NCBI GenBank assembly: GCA_002197995.1
Contig: NGZR01000004.1
Coordinates: 2,604,001 to 2,668,000, forward strand
DNA from: Gaeumannomyces sp. JS-464
Taxonomy: Eukaryota; Ascomycota; Sordariomycetes; Magnaporthales; Magnaporthaceae
Reading direction: 5' to 3'
Length of the DNA: 64,000 nucleotides
Positions within the stretch are counted from its first letter, which is position 1, and every line of letters starts with the position of its first letter. Shown here piece after piece: positions 23,647 to 34,464 of the stretch. Under the pieces are notes generated by a model. The model was not told where the DNA came from and ran no database searches. It was given only the letters and a program-made list of their open reading frames with translations. Position numbers and translations under genes: made by a program.

Positions 23647-25041
23647 ATGGGGTGGGGGCTCTCGAGCTGGTACGGCCTGGTGCGATGTCTCCAAATACTG
23701 GCCTCGCTGGCCGCCAGCGTTCTCCAGGGTGTTCTCATCGGACACATCACAATAAACAGGCTGGGGCCTGGCCAGAGCCTGCCGGTGCTCCAAGGCATGG
23801 TATGTCTGTCGTTGTGTCGCATGACAGGATGATCGAGCCGTCGGGAGAACGAGGACATGTCCCGGGCTCCGTTCGCATACACCTTGATGCCCACGCCATG
23901 TACGGCCTCGGTCTAACGTGAACGCTGCAGATGACGTCGTCTCTACTGTTTTCCATACTTGCCCTGGCCTTGATAAGGTCCGGAAAACGCGGGCAAAAGA
24001 CCCCATGGCTGGTCGCTGCCATCCTGGGAGACCTCGTTTTCATCGGCATCCTCCTGGCCGAAATTACCATTCTGTCCCAGGCCGGCCTGCCTGCCAACTG
24101 CGGCGGTCTGACGCGTAGCAACTGTCGGTCAAACCATTTCATTATCTCTGGGCCAAGACTTTCTGCTTCCTATACCCCGTTATAGCCCCCAGCCCTTTAC
24201 TTACCCTAACCTGCACCTAGACCTTCCCGAGGATTCCAAGGAGACACCCAAGCCGGGGTACAACAGCATTCGCTTTTCCAACCAGTTCGGCGGCAACAAA
24301 GGCGAGCTGGACCGCTACTGCGCCCTGTCGAGGGGGTTCTTCATCATCGCCGTCGCTCTGGTGTTTGCCTTTATCGGCTCCATCATCGTCGAGGTCCTGA
24401 TGGTGGTCGCCGGGAGCTACACCAAGAACAGCAAGGTCGAGCTGCAGGTCCAGAAGGCGATCCGCGACGCCGAGAAGGCGCACTCGAAACCAACCTCACT
24501 AGTATCGATTGGTGGGCAACAGCACCACCACCGCCACCAGCAGCAGAACGTGCCCGCCGTCGTCCCGGCAGCAGCAGGGCCCTTGAGCGAAACCCCTATC
24601 GGGCTGCCGCACCCGCGCCCGCACCACCAGCTGCCGCACGTCGTCCACCGCCACGACAGCAGCAGCGCCCACACGATCCCCTCGCCCGTGTCGCTCGTGT
24701 CCCCGCACCCGCACCCGCACCACTACCGCCTGCCGGCCATGCCGGCCGTCTACGGCGACCAGATGGCCTCGGCCTCGTCCTCGTCCTCGGCGGCCGTGCC
24801 CCGGCCGGGTAACTTTGGCTACGAGACGCCCGAGGAGGAGGCCGCGGCCGCGGCGCTGATAACGGACGGCTCGAGGGCCGACCCGGAGGCCGCCGCCCGC
24901 TCGGGCCTGCTGCCGCCGAGGTACACGCCGGGCACGCTGTACCCCATGAGCGGCCACGCCGACGAGACGAACGAGATGAGGCTGAGCGGCTACGTCAAGG
25001 GGGAGACGAGGGCGCAGAACATGAAGGATGGGCTCCGCTGA
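23647..25041 (+). CDS. MARVEL-like four-helix membrane protein with His-rich tail
   Basis: Predicted integral membrane protein of 388 residues. Exons: 23647-23799, 23931-24123, 24221-25041. Intron 1 has a GTATGT donor. Intron 2 uses GTCGGT, a weaker donor, chosen because it yields the phase that joins CGGLTRSN to YLPEDSKE. Four hydrophobic segments: about residues 10-30 (LQILASLAASVLQGVLIG), 52-68 (MTSSLLFSILALALI), 77-97 (WLVAAILGDLVFIGILLAEI) and 145-170 (GFFIIAVALVFAFIGSIIVE). This hairpin arrangement with a Cys-containing loop between helices 3 and 4 resembles fungal MARVEL-type proteins of unknown function. The cytosolic C-terminal tail (about 215-285) holds 15 histidines, then an acidic/Ala-rich segment. 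Intact. Alternative: another small tetraspan family. Confidence 0.85.
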
Positions 25042-26032
25042 AGGTGGGGAGTGCGGTTGATGACGAGGCGACGGAGCGGGAAGAAGAAAAGAGGAAGAAA
25101 GAAAAACTAAGTTGCAGGAGGGCTCTTGAAAATCCTCTCTAATCTCTGGTTGCTGTTTGGCAGGCGCTATGATACCATTGGGAAAGGCGCCCGGCGCAAA
25201 GTTATGGGCGGACAGGCACACACTCGGACGACAAATTGTTCTGTTTTTTTTTTCTTTTCTTTTTTTCTCGGTTTATATCTAACTTGGTTCGGATTTGACT
25301 GTCACTACAGGCAGCGATGATGTACATCCGTTTTATTGGAAGCCTTGGAGATGGCAGAGCCAGCTCTAGGGTACTATTTCTGGTCCAAAGATATTTCTCA
25401 TCGCCGCTGATGTGCACAGCCGTCGCTTGCAATGCTAAATAAGGGGGCTTTGGTTGCCACAAGGGATATTTAAGACGAGGACGAAGAAATACACCTTCGA
25501 CTCCTCGCTTTGCACAAACAACGAGGTATCATTGAACCAACCGACTTGGATCGCGATCCCAGCGGTAACTAAACGCGGAGCACGTTGCCGCCGCATCACC
25601 GGCTCCCAGAGTCTGCAAAAGAGATGCCGACGGGTTGCGTGCCACGATAGGTCGTCCATGTGAACGAACGGAAAAAACGGGGCTGCCTCTTGGACACCGT
25701 CTCACTTTGGTCTGCACTTTCTGTCCACCCGCGGCGTAGCAACCCGAGCTATCTGTATATCACGTCAGCCAGCGTGTCTATACGAAAAAAAAAGGACGCC
25801 GCGCCCAACGCGACAACAATCGGTCAAAGGGGCGTAATACGAACCGGCTGGATCGCAAAACAGCGCGTGCCTATGCCCTGCGTGGAAGCGCTCGTGGGCT
25901 GGGGGTCAGGCCCTGGGTGTTTCTGCACCCTTCTCAAGACCGTAGCCATCCAGAAAGGCTCGTACCGAGGCGTCAGCCAGGTAGGCCGAGTTTGTCGGTT
26001 GCACGCAACCGTCTGCAGTCTGACAGCGCCCC
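25042..26032. other. convergent 3' intergenic region
   Basis: 991 bp between the 3' ends of the MARVEL-like (+) and transcription factor (-) genes. It contains a T-rich tract at 25240-25268 and no supported gene. Confidence 0.5.
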
Positions 26033-28578
26033 TCAGCCAAGCGAAGGGTTGGCCGCGTGCCTGACGAGCGGCGTCCGGTCGCGCGGCTTCTCGATCAGGT
26101 CGGCGTACCCCTCGAGGCCAAGCGCCATGATGCGCACGACCTCGAAGACGTGGTTGCCCTTGAACGTCTCGGCCCACAGCCGGACCACGGCCGCGGCGAG
26201 CTGGCGCAGCCGGGCGCCGTCGCTCGTGGGCAGCGACGCGTCCATCCTCGACGGCGCGCCTCCGGGCCCGGGTCCGGGTCCCGAGAGCAGAGGGTCGATG
26301 GGCACCGCGAACTCGGTCTCGTTGAGCATCGTGCGGACCGACTCGAGTACGTTCCTTTCCTCGTGCGACGGCGGCTGCTCGTTGGGCCCGATCGAGGCCA
26401 GGGTGAGCAGCCACTTGGACAGGAGGACTGCGCAGTCTAGGTTGCACACTTTTGGGTTGTGCAAGTAAATGTCTGGTTAGCATTATTAAAGGACACCAGG
26501 CCATCAAAGATTATCAACACGATGGACTCACGAGAATGCTGCATGCTCCACTCCAGAGACTTGGTCCTCGCCACGTAGTTGACCCCGACCTTGACCAGCA
26601 TCGCCAGCGAGTGGATGGCCTGCAGGAGGGCCCGGTGCAGCCTCGGGCTCCTGGCCGGTAGCGGGGCGTCGTAGAAGGCGTTGGCCAGCTGGACGTGGTC
26701 GCGCGTCTCGAGCGTCCGGCTCGGGCTGAGGTCCGTGTAGAGGCGGATGTACGCGAGCCTGAGGAGCGCGATCGAGTTGGACGCCACCGGCCCACGCGAG
26801 AAGCCATCTGCACCGCCGCCGCCGCCGCCGCCGCCCGACTCGCCCGCCCGCACCTGGACCTGCTCAAAGCCCAGCTGCCAGACGCGGAGCGCCTGCGCCA
26901 CCTCCTCCATGTCCTCGACCTTGAGCCCGCGGTGGACCTCGAACGGCGAGGCGATGGCGAACGACGTCTGCTTGAGGAGGTAGACGTGCTGGATCAGGGC
27001 GTGGATCAGGACGTAGTTGCCCAGCGACGAGACGTGCACGAGCGCGCCCTGCGACGGCCGGTTGAGCAGCCGCGAGAAGGCGTCCTGCAGCGGCACCTCG
27101 AGCCGCGGGTACGACTGGCGCGCCTCCTGCCACTGCCACGCCGACTCGGCCCGCCACAGCCGCGACGAGCCCGGGAGCGCGAGGTTGACCTCGGACGTCA
27201 GCAGCAGCGGCGGCGTGTTGTACGCGATGCTGCACACGTTGAAGAAGCAGTACGCGATCAGCTTGGTCCGCACCGCGCCCTCGACCCTGATCCACGAGTC
27301 CCAGTCGGTTGCCGCCGCCGCCTGCCCCGGTTCAGGCGCGAGCCTTTCCTCGCGCACTAGCAGCGCGATCTGGCTCTGCAGCGCGAGCGCGTCGTTGAGT
27401 ATCGCCTTCGCGCCCCAGAGGCCGACGACGAACAGCAGGAGGAGCGCCTGGATGGTTTCGAGCCGGGACTGAGGGGTGTTGGGCGAGCTGGGAGAGTGCC
27501 AAGGGGTCAGAATGCAGGATACTCTACAGACCCCATCCTTCTTAGACGGATCATCAAGATATGATGGTAAACTCACTATGGCTCGCGGTGCGTTTCTTGC
27601 GTCATTGGCCGATCGTGCTGGACCGAGTTGAAAGAGTGCCGGTAGCCCGTGCTGGGCGACGGCCGGGTCGAGTGCGGGCTATACGCTGCCGGGGTGGGCA
27701 GGAGGCCGTGGACCTCGTGGATATGTCTCCTCCTTATCTGCTCCATGGCCACAGCCTTGGCGGCGTACCACAGGGCGTTTCCCCGGTGGCTTTCGAACCG
27801 GTACAGCGCCCCAACCGCTAGGGTCGCCAACAGCAGCTCCGGAGACACCTCAGCCGGCGCCAGGGTGGGTATGTGTAAGAATGGGAGGTGTTCATGGAAG
27901 CCGCTGATGTAGCCCTCGAGAAAACGGCTGAGGGTGTGTCGGGACGGGAAGATAAAGTCGTTTGGGATGGCCGACGAGAACTCGTCGAGCCGGCTCTTGA
28001 TCACGGTGTAATCAGCCGCCGAGATCCTCCAAGCCGGAGCCCTCATGCCGTCCTCGTGCATCCTCGCAGTCGAGCCCTCGGCTGCGTCGGGCGCCAGCGA
28101 CGGGAACCGCGTTGAAGGGAATGACGGCGCCGGTTTCAGCGCCCCTCGGCCATGCATGTCTCCTGGTTGGCGTGACCACAGACTAAAGGGCTGCTCCGCC
28201 TCCAAGGCCGGCGGAAGAAAGTGTGACGAGTTGCCCATGTCGTCCAAGAAGAGATTATAGTCGTCGAACGATGCTGGGGGAGGTTGCTGTCCCGCAAACG
28301 CCCCGTGCATCATCCCCTGGTGCTGCTCCCGGCCTCGCTCTTGGTAGGCCATGGCCTCATCGTACGGCTTCACCCTGGGGCCGCCGGGGTGCTGGCCGAG
28401 CTCGGGCATGATGGGGTGCTGCATCTGACCCACCCCGCTGGCCGAGGCGAGATGCGTGGCGGCGTCGGAGAGGAGATCAAGGTTGCAGGCCGGCGCCGCT
28501 CGGGACGCCAGCCGCTGGTCGGGCGACACGACCGACGATGCCATGCTCTCAGGGGTGAAGTGGGGTGGAGGTGGCCTC

Positions 28579-28617
<39 letters not shown>

Positions 28618-29575
28618 AGGCCGAGCATTTCGACGCCTGCGTGGCCATCTGGCGGCCCCCCTTGCACGCTCCCCAGCGACGCCTTTCGTGGCCGAGGGCC
28701 ATCTTTGTTGCTCTCGTTGAGATGGACAAGCTTGTTGTGGCGAGCGAGGAGATCACTGGACTCTCCGGCGCTCGCCGGCGGGGTCAGCGGCGACGATTCA
28801 TGCAAGATCCATGCTAGATCCATGTAGGCATCCTTTCACGATACCGCTTGGACGGATTTGGTCGTTTGATGGTGGGTGCTGCCGACGAGGATAGAGAGCG
28901 TTGACCAGGGGCAATTCGACTTAATGGGGCCTGGCTGGTCGAGAGACTGAAGAAGGAGGGGTCTGATTCGGTATCGTTTTGGGGGGCAGAAGACGGAGCG
29001 GGACGCCGCGAGGATGATTGGGTAACAAGTGACGTACGCATGGGCATGCAAGAGTACAACAGGGAGAAAACAAGATCAAGCGGTGAAAGCGGAACACAAA
29101 CGCGCACACATGAGGAAGAGCTAACAGCCCAATAGCGAGATTAAAATGCTGGGGAACGAGGAAAAGGAAAAAAACGGAGCAGGAAGAAGAAGGGAACAGG
29201 TGCCCAACAGAGAAAATTAGAACCGGCGGTGCAGATAAAGAAGCCACAGAAAGGAGGTAGCACTCTGAACTCACCGTCGCCCGAAAGTCTTCCCGCACCG
29301 GTCCCAGTTGCAGGCAAAGGGCTTCTCCTTGGTGTGAGTCCGCTCATGTCTCTGGACGTGCTCCACACGCCTAAAGTGGAACAACAATGTAAGCCAATAT
29401 GCGATAGAGGAGGGACGACGCGGGGGCAGCCCGAGAGTCCGCGGCCGTGACCTCACCTGAACCGCTTGCTGCAGTACTTGCACGGCAGGGTCTTGGGTTT
29501 CTGCTGCCGGCTTTCCCCGTTGTCCTCGGCAATGCTGGAGGGCGTCTGCGCCTCTATCGACTGCATGGGTAGCAT
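26033..29575 (-). CDS. C2H2 zinc-finger transcription factor with fungal-specific (Fungal_trans-like) domain
   Basis: Nuclear transcription factor, 921 residues. Minus-strand exons: 29575-29457, 29370-29275, 28755-27577, 27487-26532, 26448-26033; lengths sum to 922 codons and donors are GTGAGG/GTGAGT. Finger 1 (about 32-52) is C-KYC..RRVEHVQRHERTH, split by intron 1. Finger 2 (about 59-84) is C-NWDRC..RRDLLARHNKLVH, split by the 519-nt intron 2. Then comes a disordered region with a 13-residue polyglutamine (genomic 28578-28616) and P-rich flank, followed by a fungal-specific domain from about DFIFPSRHTLSRFLEGYISG through FHEHLPFLHIPTLAP, LLLATLAVGALYRFE and onwards. A glycine run (26819-26843) sits in the domain tail. 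Start chosen as ATG 29575 (MLPMQSIEAQ); ATG 29566 is the next option. C2H2 + fungal-specific hybrids regulate varied metabolic genes; the target is unknown. Confidence 0.9.
28578..28616 (-). repeat. CAG/CAA trinucleotide repeat encoding Q13
   Basis: Thirteen glutamine codons (twelve CAG, one CAA) in exon 3 of the C2H2 transcription factor, followed by a proline-rich segment. Likely length-polymorphic. Confidence 0.95.
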
Positions 29576-29827
29576 GTTTGCTAGCGTTTCTTGGTGATTT
29601 CGCAGGACAGGACGATGGCCTAAGGAGTTTGTGTGATCTGGGAGCGGGGAGCACGGGCGACGGAGCGTACCCAGCCCGGCGCCCACACGCGCCCTCTTGA
29701 GGAGTAGGCCCGAGGGCGTCGGTCGGATTACGCCAGCAGCACAACGGCGGTTGCTGCAGGCGGGGAGAGGTGGGAAAAGGGAGGGCAAGGGGGCCAAGTT
29801 CCGGCCGCACAAGGACGCAAAAAAAAA

Positions 29828-29849
29828 GGGGGGGGGGGGGGGGGGGGGG
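29828..29849. repeat. G22 homopolymer preceded by A-run
   Basis: Ten or more A residues followed by 22 consecutive G residues, about 250 bp upstream of the transcription factor start codon. On the sense strand of that gene it reads as C22 then a T-run. Confidence 0.9.
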
Positions 29850-32800
29850 AATTCGTCTGAGGGGAAAGCGGAACGCGGAGCAGTAGCGCAAGGAAGATCA
29901 GCTCAGGGAGACTTCTTCGAGTATCTTGCGGGGTGAGTGCAAATACGGAAGGATGAATTGGGCAAATCAACCATCCTTTGCTATTATACTCGGCTCCTCA
30001 AGTGGAGAGACTTCCTCCGCAAAACGCTGCTCCCCCGCTCTTCACTGGACCGGGCCGCCCTGCTCTCCTCCTCCAGTACCGAGAGATTCCCTGATGGAGC
30101 CGGCGCAGACAATGGGATGTGCAGCCGGACTTTTGACCGGCACTGGGGCGCTGGGATCAGGGGGTGATGGCTGCGTCTATTTTCGTTCTTTCAGGAAATA
30201 ACAAGCAGGGAGCCATCCGGCTTTGCAGAAAACAGTGTCGAAGGTCCGAGAGGCGGCAGGCAATGATACGCTGCCTTGCGATGGGGGGTTGCTAGATCCG
30301 TATGACGGGCACGGCACAACGCCAGGCTAGGCTATGCAGCAGGCAGGGCAGGATGGCTTGGGTGAGTGGGTGAAGAGGGCTTCGGAACACAGCGCGGGAG
30401 CGGACGTTGGGTGTGTATGTGTGTGAGCTTTTTCTGTGTGTGCACGTGTGACGCGGCAGGAGGTCTCAACGACCTCCGTGCTGTCTCAAATCTCGGACGG
30501 CAGCCACCACAAGCAGCAAGCAACGGTGGGGACCGGGGGGAAGGGGCCGGGCTGGGTGGTAGAATACTCCAACAGGTGACACGAGGGGAGAGTCAACGGC
30601 AGGGTTCGGTTAGACAGGATAGATGAGGGGAGGATGTGGGAGGCGTGCGGGCGCCCTCGCTAGACTAGTGGCAGTATATCCTCCGCAGATCGATAGTTTG
30701 TCACCAGATTGATGGCAGATTACCGAATGGGCGTTCGGAGGAGCGGCTGAGTCTTTGTTTCGTGTCGTCTGGGTTGTGGTGTGTCGCGTGGGGATGCGCT
30801 GTGAACGGCCTGCTGTGGAGCGGAAGATCCGTGACAAGGAGGGACCAGACAGTCGCCAAGTGATGGGAATACCGAACTGCGAGCTTCAACCTCGGCGGCG
30901 GTTAGGGCAAGGACTCTCAACTGTGTTGTGGCAGGCGGACAAGAGAGGACGGCCGTGCCAGGTCAACAACGGGACACGGAAGCGAGCTTGGGGGACGGGA
31001 GATCCAAACCCCAAAGCTGCGGGCGGGGAAAAAGAGGAGAAGGGAGCTCGGGACGAGTCGTGGGCGCAGGGGTTGTCCCAGTTCCAACATGGCAGTTTGG
31101 GGTGAGCCTGGAAGCCGTTGTGACAAGGAAGAGATGATCAGGGTGGAGGCGGCGCAGGTGACGGCAGTGGTATTTTGCGCTCTTTCTTTTTCGTTTTCTT
31201 TCTACACGGTGGGTGGTTCTTTGGTTTCTCCCAGATCGCTGATGCTTGTTCTGTGCACCGCAGGCAGCGGCCTGGGCTCCGTTAGAGACGGATCTGTCGC
31301 CAGGCAAGCTGCATTTTCCGGGGAAACCCTGCCGTGTTGGCTGGGCCTCGACGCTTGCACCGCGACCTCCGTTGAGCAGGATGAAATTTCTCGAAACAGA
31401 AAACGGGCAGATCGATATGGAAACCATGGATACTGCTCTCGCACTTGCGCGTTTGCGTGTGTCGAGGCCAGTCAGCCCGCACCCACCATTTGCTCCTTCC
31501 CAAGCCAAATTTCCCCGGCTGTACCCCAGCCTGCGCTCCCACCCCAGCTTCTCCCCACAATTTCACTATCACGGGTGTGGGGCGGGGAAGCAAGGATCCG
31601 AGCGTCGAGTCTCCCAGCTTGAGCGATTCGGAGCCGAGCCGGCAACTAGCGTCCCATGGGAGGGCGGTTTTCTCCCCTAACAAACACACCCAGACACGCC
31701 CGAGTCATCGCGCGTCTCCTCTTGCAGCTGCCCTGACTGATGGGTGGCATCAGACGGCGGGTGTCTGCCCGCCCACTGGACAGCACGACGCAAGACCCTC
31801 TTGCGCATGGAGACAGCAGAACAGCAGAACAGCAGATAGGTAGCATCGTCATGGCAAGCCACCAGTCGCATTTGGCCTGCCCCCCCATTGGAAAGAGAAA
31901 AAAAAAACGCCCCTCCTTGCGCCGTGTGGAGAGAGCGGGGAGCTCGACCTTGGCCACGGGGGTTGGGGAAAGCTGGAGAAAGCGGAGAAGAGGGCTGCGG
32001 AGCATTTGCTGCCGTGGAAATTGTCCAGGGTAATTGTTTCTGTTGCGTACGTAGTAACTCCAAGTCGCCCTCGCACTTGACCCTGCCGCCCCTCCCTCCT
32101 CTGCTGGGACCTCGGCATCTGTCGGTTGCTGGTCTGAAATCTAGGTACATGTATACCTCCTCTGTAAGTCGCGTGGTAGGCTGGATGTCTTCAAGTGAAA
32201 ATGTCAGGTATTATATTTCATCCTCCCTCTACTCTACTAAACATATCAGCAAGGAATGCTGATTCATTCCAAAGCAACCAGCAGATGACTTCCATGTCAA
32301 GTTCCCCAAACCCGATGCATCCCCTGCTCATGGAACCGACCGGACTGCATTTAAAAGTTGTGTGGGGGCTGCATCAACGCAATCTAGACCTACGAATAGC
32401 TTCGTCTCCGACAGAATGCAGAATGTGTTCCGTTATGGAGAAGGCTCCCTGCAGCTCGCCTCGCCTTGGTGGGTGGCCTCGCTCCATTTTTAGCCCGAGC
32501 AAAGTACGACAAGTGCCATAGGGAGCCTCCTGGTTTGTATCAAGCGATACAAGAGCCATGCCATGTCTCTCCTTTGCAGGCCGAGACAGGCTGACCCAAA
32601 GCTCACGCGCCCTTGAGCACGGGGCCGCTCCCGGAGATGGAGGCAATCTGTCACGGAGGCAGTCTCTCTGTCTTGCACGTTCGGCGTCCATGGCTCGCTC
32701 GGCAGAGATCGGCATCTCGCGCCTGGTGGTAGGTGGAGAAATGAATGGGGTGCGGGCCGATTGCACGGTAGGGACGCAGGCCACACATTGAGGCCTCGGG

Positions 32801-34333
32801 GCACGGCGGTGACATTGTTTCCTTCGGCAGTTTAGTGAGTGGTCGCAGGGGCCGTCGAATGCAACATGACTTTGCAGGCGCCAAGACGTGGAAGCCCAAG
32901 GCAGCCATTTGGCCGACGCTGGGGGATTCTTGCTGGAGACTGCCAGACAGTTGACGACGCTCGTGCACTTTATTTGATGCAGGTCAAATCGTGCAGCTTG
33001 GACGGGCTCAATGGGCTGGCTCTACTCAGTAGGCTGGCTCTTCACTCTCGCAGAACCGTGGTTGTATGGAGCCGTGGCCGGGTCTGGTGTTCTAGGCTTG
33101 TGCTCCACGCAATCGCAATCTCCGATCACACTAATGCTCTCCACAGCACCCACCCAAATCGCACCAAGGCTGACCTCTGAGAAGCAGCATCACAGATCGC
33201 CATCGTCACCTGCATGCTTCGGTAGAGACTTTTGGCATCGCATGGGCAGGCTCCCCATCCACCTGCAATGGACATACTCCGGCAGGCACCTCCATTCACG
33301 CGTGCCAACGGGTCCCGATGAGACGGACCACCTTCCTACCTGGGCAACCCGGCGATGCGATGGCCAAGAGGCGAGGTGACACTTCTGCACGAGGAAAAAG
33401 GAAAGAAAAAACAGCGATGTGAAAGCGTCACATCCAACAGGCGCTGCCGAACCAGATACCAGCAAAAAGAAGATGCCCCATGGGCCAGACCCAGGCACAG
33501 GGCTACTCGGCAGGACAGTGCTGCCCGGCGGCCAGGCCCTGATATCTCACAATTTGTCCGGCGCGTCAAGGTTAATCTTCCGTCGCGCAGTCCCGTCCGC
33601 CCCGGCTCCCCTCCATCCCACCACTTCGGCATCCCAGTCATCCACGGTGCCCCTCAGGCCAGCAGCCTGCCGCAGCTGATTCGCGGTTGTGTAATTTGGC
33701 AGTCACAGGAACCCCCAGCTCGCAAAACACTAAACCGCGGACGTGGCATACAAGTGCTTCTGTCATGATCACATCTGACTTTGCGCCCAGGTGGAAGCCA
33801 AGCCCAGTCACTCGCTATGCTGTGCGCTTGCCAGGCCCTGCAAGCCTTGCCCAGACGCGACGGTTCAGGGATGTCCCCGCCTCCGGACACCCTCACACGG
33901 ACGGTCCTCGGCTAGTCTCGTGCCCTCCCCGGCGGACGTCTGTGGGTTGTGCCCTCCCCCACAGCATGAGGAAAAAAAAGGGCCGACGACGCGAGCATGG
34001 CGCCCGGGCTTAGTGGGTTTCTCCACGATTCATGTGATATCTGTCTCATAGCTACTGCGGTGAGCGTACTCTCCAGCCCGCCCACGGCTGGTCCCGTCTG
34101 TCGGTTCAACCGCTGGACGCCGGCCCTTTTTTCTCTCCCCGTCCATAGCAAACTCCCCTCGCCGATAGCAAGCAAGCCTCTCGCTTGCCTTTTGTGGATG
34201 CCCCTGTCAATAACGCGGTCTGGCCACGATGCGGGCGGCACCTGTCAGGAGACCCCTGGTGGGAACGTTACTCTGGTCGGTATGAGCCGGCCAAGACTAA
34301 GATTGATGCCAGACGAGAATGGAAAAAATCTGC

Positions 34334-34340
34334 TATAAAA
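34334..34340 (+). promoter_or_regulatory. TATA box of the GH55 gene
   Basis: A perfect TATAAAA lies 125 bp upstream of ATG 34465, a typical distance for a filamentous fungal gene with a short leader. Confidence 0.6.
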
Positions 34341-34464
34341 TGGCCGGCAGAGCCTCGCGCCACTTGTGCGGCTTCTCTCCGGGTAGCTCTGCGCTGCGGC
34401 TCCTGTTGGACTTTTACAGAAGAGAAGCCTAGGTATAGAGACATTCCGGGCTCAAGGTCAGAAA

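Larger units (their letters stand above)
29576..34464. other. 4.9-kb divergent intergenic region, transcription factor / GH55
   Basis: No gene on either strand that I can support: frames are short, mostly lack ATG and show no known motifs. It must hold the promoters of the transcription factor (left) and glucanase (right). A G22 tract and a TATA box are listed separately. The left part is probably the long leader of the transcription factor. Confidence 0.5.

Noticed and set aside
28756..28823. Extension of exon 3 of the transcription factor to its upstream methionine
   Set aside because: For the main model, splicing at the CAG ending at 28756 restores the second zinc finger, which is stronger evidence.
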